NCBI GenBank assembly: GCA_016702745.1
Contig: JADJDJ010000003.1
Span: 124,001-188,000 of the forward strand
From: Chitinophagaceae bacterium
GTDB taxonomy: Bacteria > Bacteroidota > Bacteroidia > Chitinophagales > Chitinophagaceae
Direction of reading: 5' to 3'
DNA length: 64,000 nt
The translations under genes were made by a program, and so were the position numbers. The notes beneath the pieces are model-generated. The model made no database searches and had not been told where the DNA came from. It was given only the letters and a program-made list of their open reading frames with translations. Below are positions 62,678-64,000 of the stretch, piece after piece. Each line of letters opens with the position of its first letter. The stretch's first letter is position 1.

Positions 62678-63970
62678 TCAGATTACAAATCCGTTTGGAA
62701 GAATCGCGCCTTTTTTCACCACTACAATCCCATCCTTCACGGTATACAAAGCGTGATCCGTATTTTCAAGATGGGCACCGCCATTAATACGGACATCATT
62801 GCCGATTCTCACGTTTTTATCCAGAATTGCATTCTTGATATAGCAGCGATCCCCCACTCCCAGCAGCGGATAACCGCCAGCTGTGGCAGCCGCAATCTCT
62901 GGCAGGGTTTCATAATAATCACTACCCATGATATAGGAACTCACCAGTGTAGTACCATGTCCGATCCGGGAGCGGATACCAATCACTGAATGCTCCACTC
63001 TTGATGCATTGATGATTGATCCCTCAGCCACCAGGGTTTTTTCCAGGGTCGTGCCACTGATCTTGGCAGGGGGCAGCATCCGGGGACGGGTATAGATGGC
63101 ATTGTCGTTATCAAAAAGATTGAAATCGGGTAATTCCTGGGTCAGTCCGAGGTTCGCTTCAAAGAATGAATAAATATTTCCGATATCGGTCCAGTAACCT
63201 TCATACTGGTAACTCGCTACTTTATATTTTGAAATAGAAGTAGGAATAATTTCCTTTCCAAAATCTGTTGCAGCGGCATGCTCTTTCATAAGCAGATCAA
63301 ACAAGAGCTTGCGGTTGAAAATATAAATACCCATGGAAGCCAGATAATTCCGGCCCTTCCCTTTCATTTGTTCACCGGTATCACTTTCCCAGTCAGCGAG
63401 GATTTCTTTTTTGGGTTTCTCGATAAAAGAAGTGATCAGACCCTCTGATGATTTGAGGATGCCAAATTCCGGGGCTTCTCTTTGTCCAACCGGAATAGTG
63501 GCGATAGAAATATCGGCACCGAGTGCCTTATGATTATCCAGCATATCCGCGAAATTCATCTGGTATAACTGGTCACCGGAAAGGATCAGTACATAATCAC
63601 TTTCAAAAGGTTCAACATGCCGGAGTCCCTGCCGTACAGCATCGGCAGTTCCCTGGTACCAGGCCGGGTTGTCCGGTGTTTGTTCTGCTGCCAGGATATC
63701 TACAAAGGCCTTACTGAAGGCGCTGAAATGATAGGTATTCTTGATATGCCTGTTGAGGGAAGCGGAGTTGAACTGGGTCAGTACAAACATCCTTCCGATT
63801 CCATTATTCAGGCAATTGGAAATCGGTATATCCACCAAACGGTATTTACCGGCAATGGGTACAGCAGGCTTTGACCGGCTGGCCGTGAGCGGGTATAATC
63901 TGGATCCGGCGCCGCCGCCTAATATCACGCAAAGCATTTCTTTTGAATGGGTAATCGTTCTGATTGCCAT
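62678..63970 (-). CDS. glgC: Glucose-1-phosphate adenylyltransferase
   Basis: ADP-glucose pyrophosphorylase of 430 residues, first step of glycogen synthesis. Nucleotide loop L-G-G-G-A-G-S-R-L-Y-P-L-T at 18-29, then K-P-A-V-P-I-A-G-K-Y-R. Substrate sites W-Y-Q-G-T-A-D-A-V, D-Y-V-L-I-L-S-G-D-Q and E-F-G-I-L. The C-terminal left-handed beta-helix ends G-A-I-L-P-N-G-F. Complete; 30 bases remain before the window edge. Confidence 0.94.
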   Translation of the reverse strand: MAIRTITHSKEMLCVILGGGAGSRLYPLTASRSKPAVPIAGKYRLVDIPISNCLNNGIGRMFVLTQFNSASLNRHIKNTYHFSAFSKAFVDILAAEQTPDNPAWYQGTADAVRQGLRHVEPFESDYVLILSGDQLYQMNFADMLDNHKALGADISIATIPVGQREAPEFGILKSSEGLITSFIEKPKKEILADWESDTGEQMKGKGRNYLASMGIYIFNRKLLFDLLMKEHAAATDFGKEIIPTSISKYKVASYQYEGYWTDIGNIYSFFEANLGLTQELPDFNLFDNDNAIYTRPRMLPPAKISGTTLEKTLVAEGSIINASRVEHSVIGIRSRIGHGTTLVSSYIMGSDYYETLPEIAAATAGGYPLLGVGDRCYIKNAILDKNVRIGNDVRINGGAHLENTDHALYTVKDGIVVVKKGAILPNGFVI

Positions 63971-64000
63971 AACGGGTAGTTTACTTCAATGATTGGTATA

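Noticed and set aside
1..64000. parS site, CRISPR array, rRNA, prophage or classical IS transposase
   Set aside because: None found by reading both strands; no repeats-with-spacers pattern, no DDE or serine/tyrosine recombinase motifs among the supported genes.

Overview
The window reads as a chromosome segment of a Bacteroidota bacterium, most likely Chitinophagia/Chitinophagaceae. This rests on protein families typical of the phylum (DUF5683, GLPGLI, outer-membrane beta-barrel family with a carboxypeptidase-like plug, a GldK-like SUMF1 protein, a two-component propeller sensor kinase), the parA-parB-DUF5683-dapB order, and the phylum's promoter element TAnnTTTG, which occurs upstream of several genes. 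There are two tRNA-Val genes, and no rRNA, CRISPR array, prophage or classical insertion sequence.

Layout. 0-5.5 kb: end of an UPF0173 hydrolase, parA, parB, DUF5683, dapB and a TPR sensor kinase, followed at 5.8 kb by its probable response regulator. 6.5-12.3 kb: GNAT, priA, an acyltransferase pair and mtaB. 12.3-15.9 kb: two divergent exported clan CD peptidase-like genes (CHAT and caspase). 16-20.2 kb: tRNA-Val(UAC), tag, tRNA-Val(GAC) followed by a GIY-YIG nuclease gene and a duplicated tRNA 3' end, a VOC protein, clpS-aat (N-degron pathway), and an esterase. 20.5-34.9 kb: a receiver-only regulator, valS, small exported or membrane proteins, a desaturase, dnaK and a GNAT gene with an internal stop. 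35-49.4 kb: a long one-strand run that opens with a giant propeller sensor kinase and its response regulator, and continues with about ten exported proteins, several of unknown family. 49.4-64 kb: gtrA-like, argS, a TPR protein, then glycogen and maltodextrin genes (glgB, GH13 enzyme, sugar MFS transporter, glgC) interrupted by a beta-barrel/GLPGLI pair.

A recurring feature is the one-base indel. Nineteen sites in eleven genes (parB, dapB, the TPR kinase, priA, caspase, the 24.6 kb gene, dnaK, the 38.4 kb regulator, glgB, GH13 and MFS) need one base added (16) or removed (3), nearly all in short homopolymers. Each corrected gene regains a whole-codon length and its family's conserved sequence. 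The simplest reading is uncorrected long-read sequence error, so I annotate these as single genes with frameshifts.

Between the genes lie several families of short dispersed repeats: AGTCNNN heptamers, AATATCNN octamers, TCAACNNN octamers, REP-like palindromes and two MITE-like inverted repeats. One AGTCNNN array lies inside valS. The best candidates for something new are the tRNA-Val/GIY-YIG unit with its duplicated tRNA 3' half, the heptamer array inside valS, the divergent exported CHAT/caspase pair, and the exported-protein run at 39-48 kb with a new Cys-containing domain family present as two genes and one relic.
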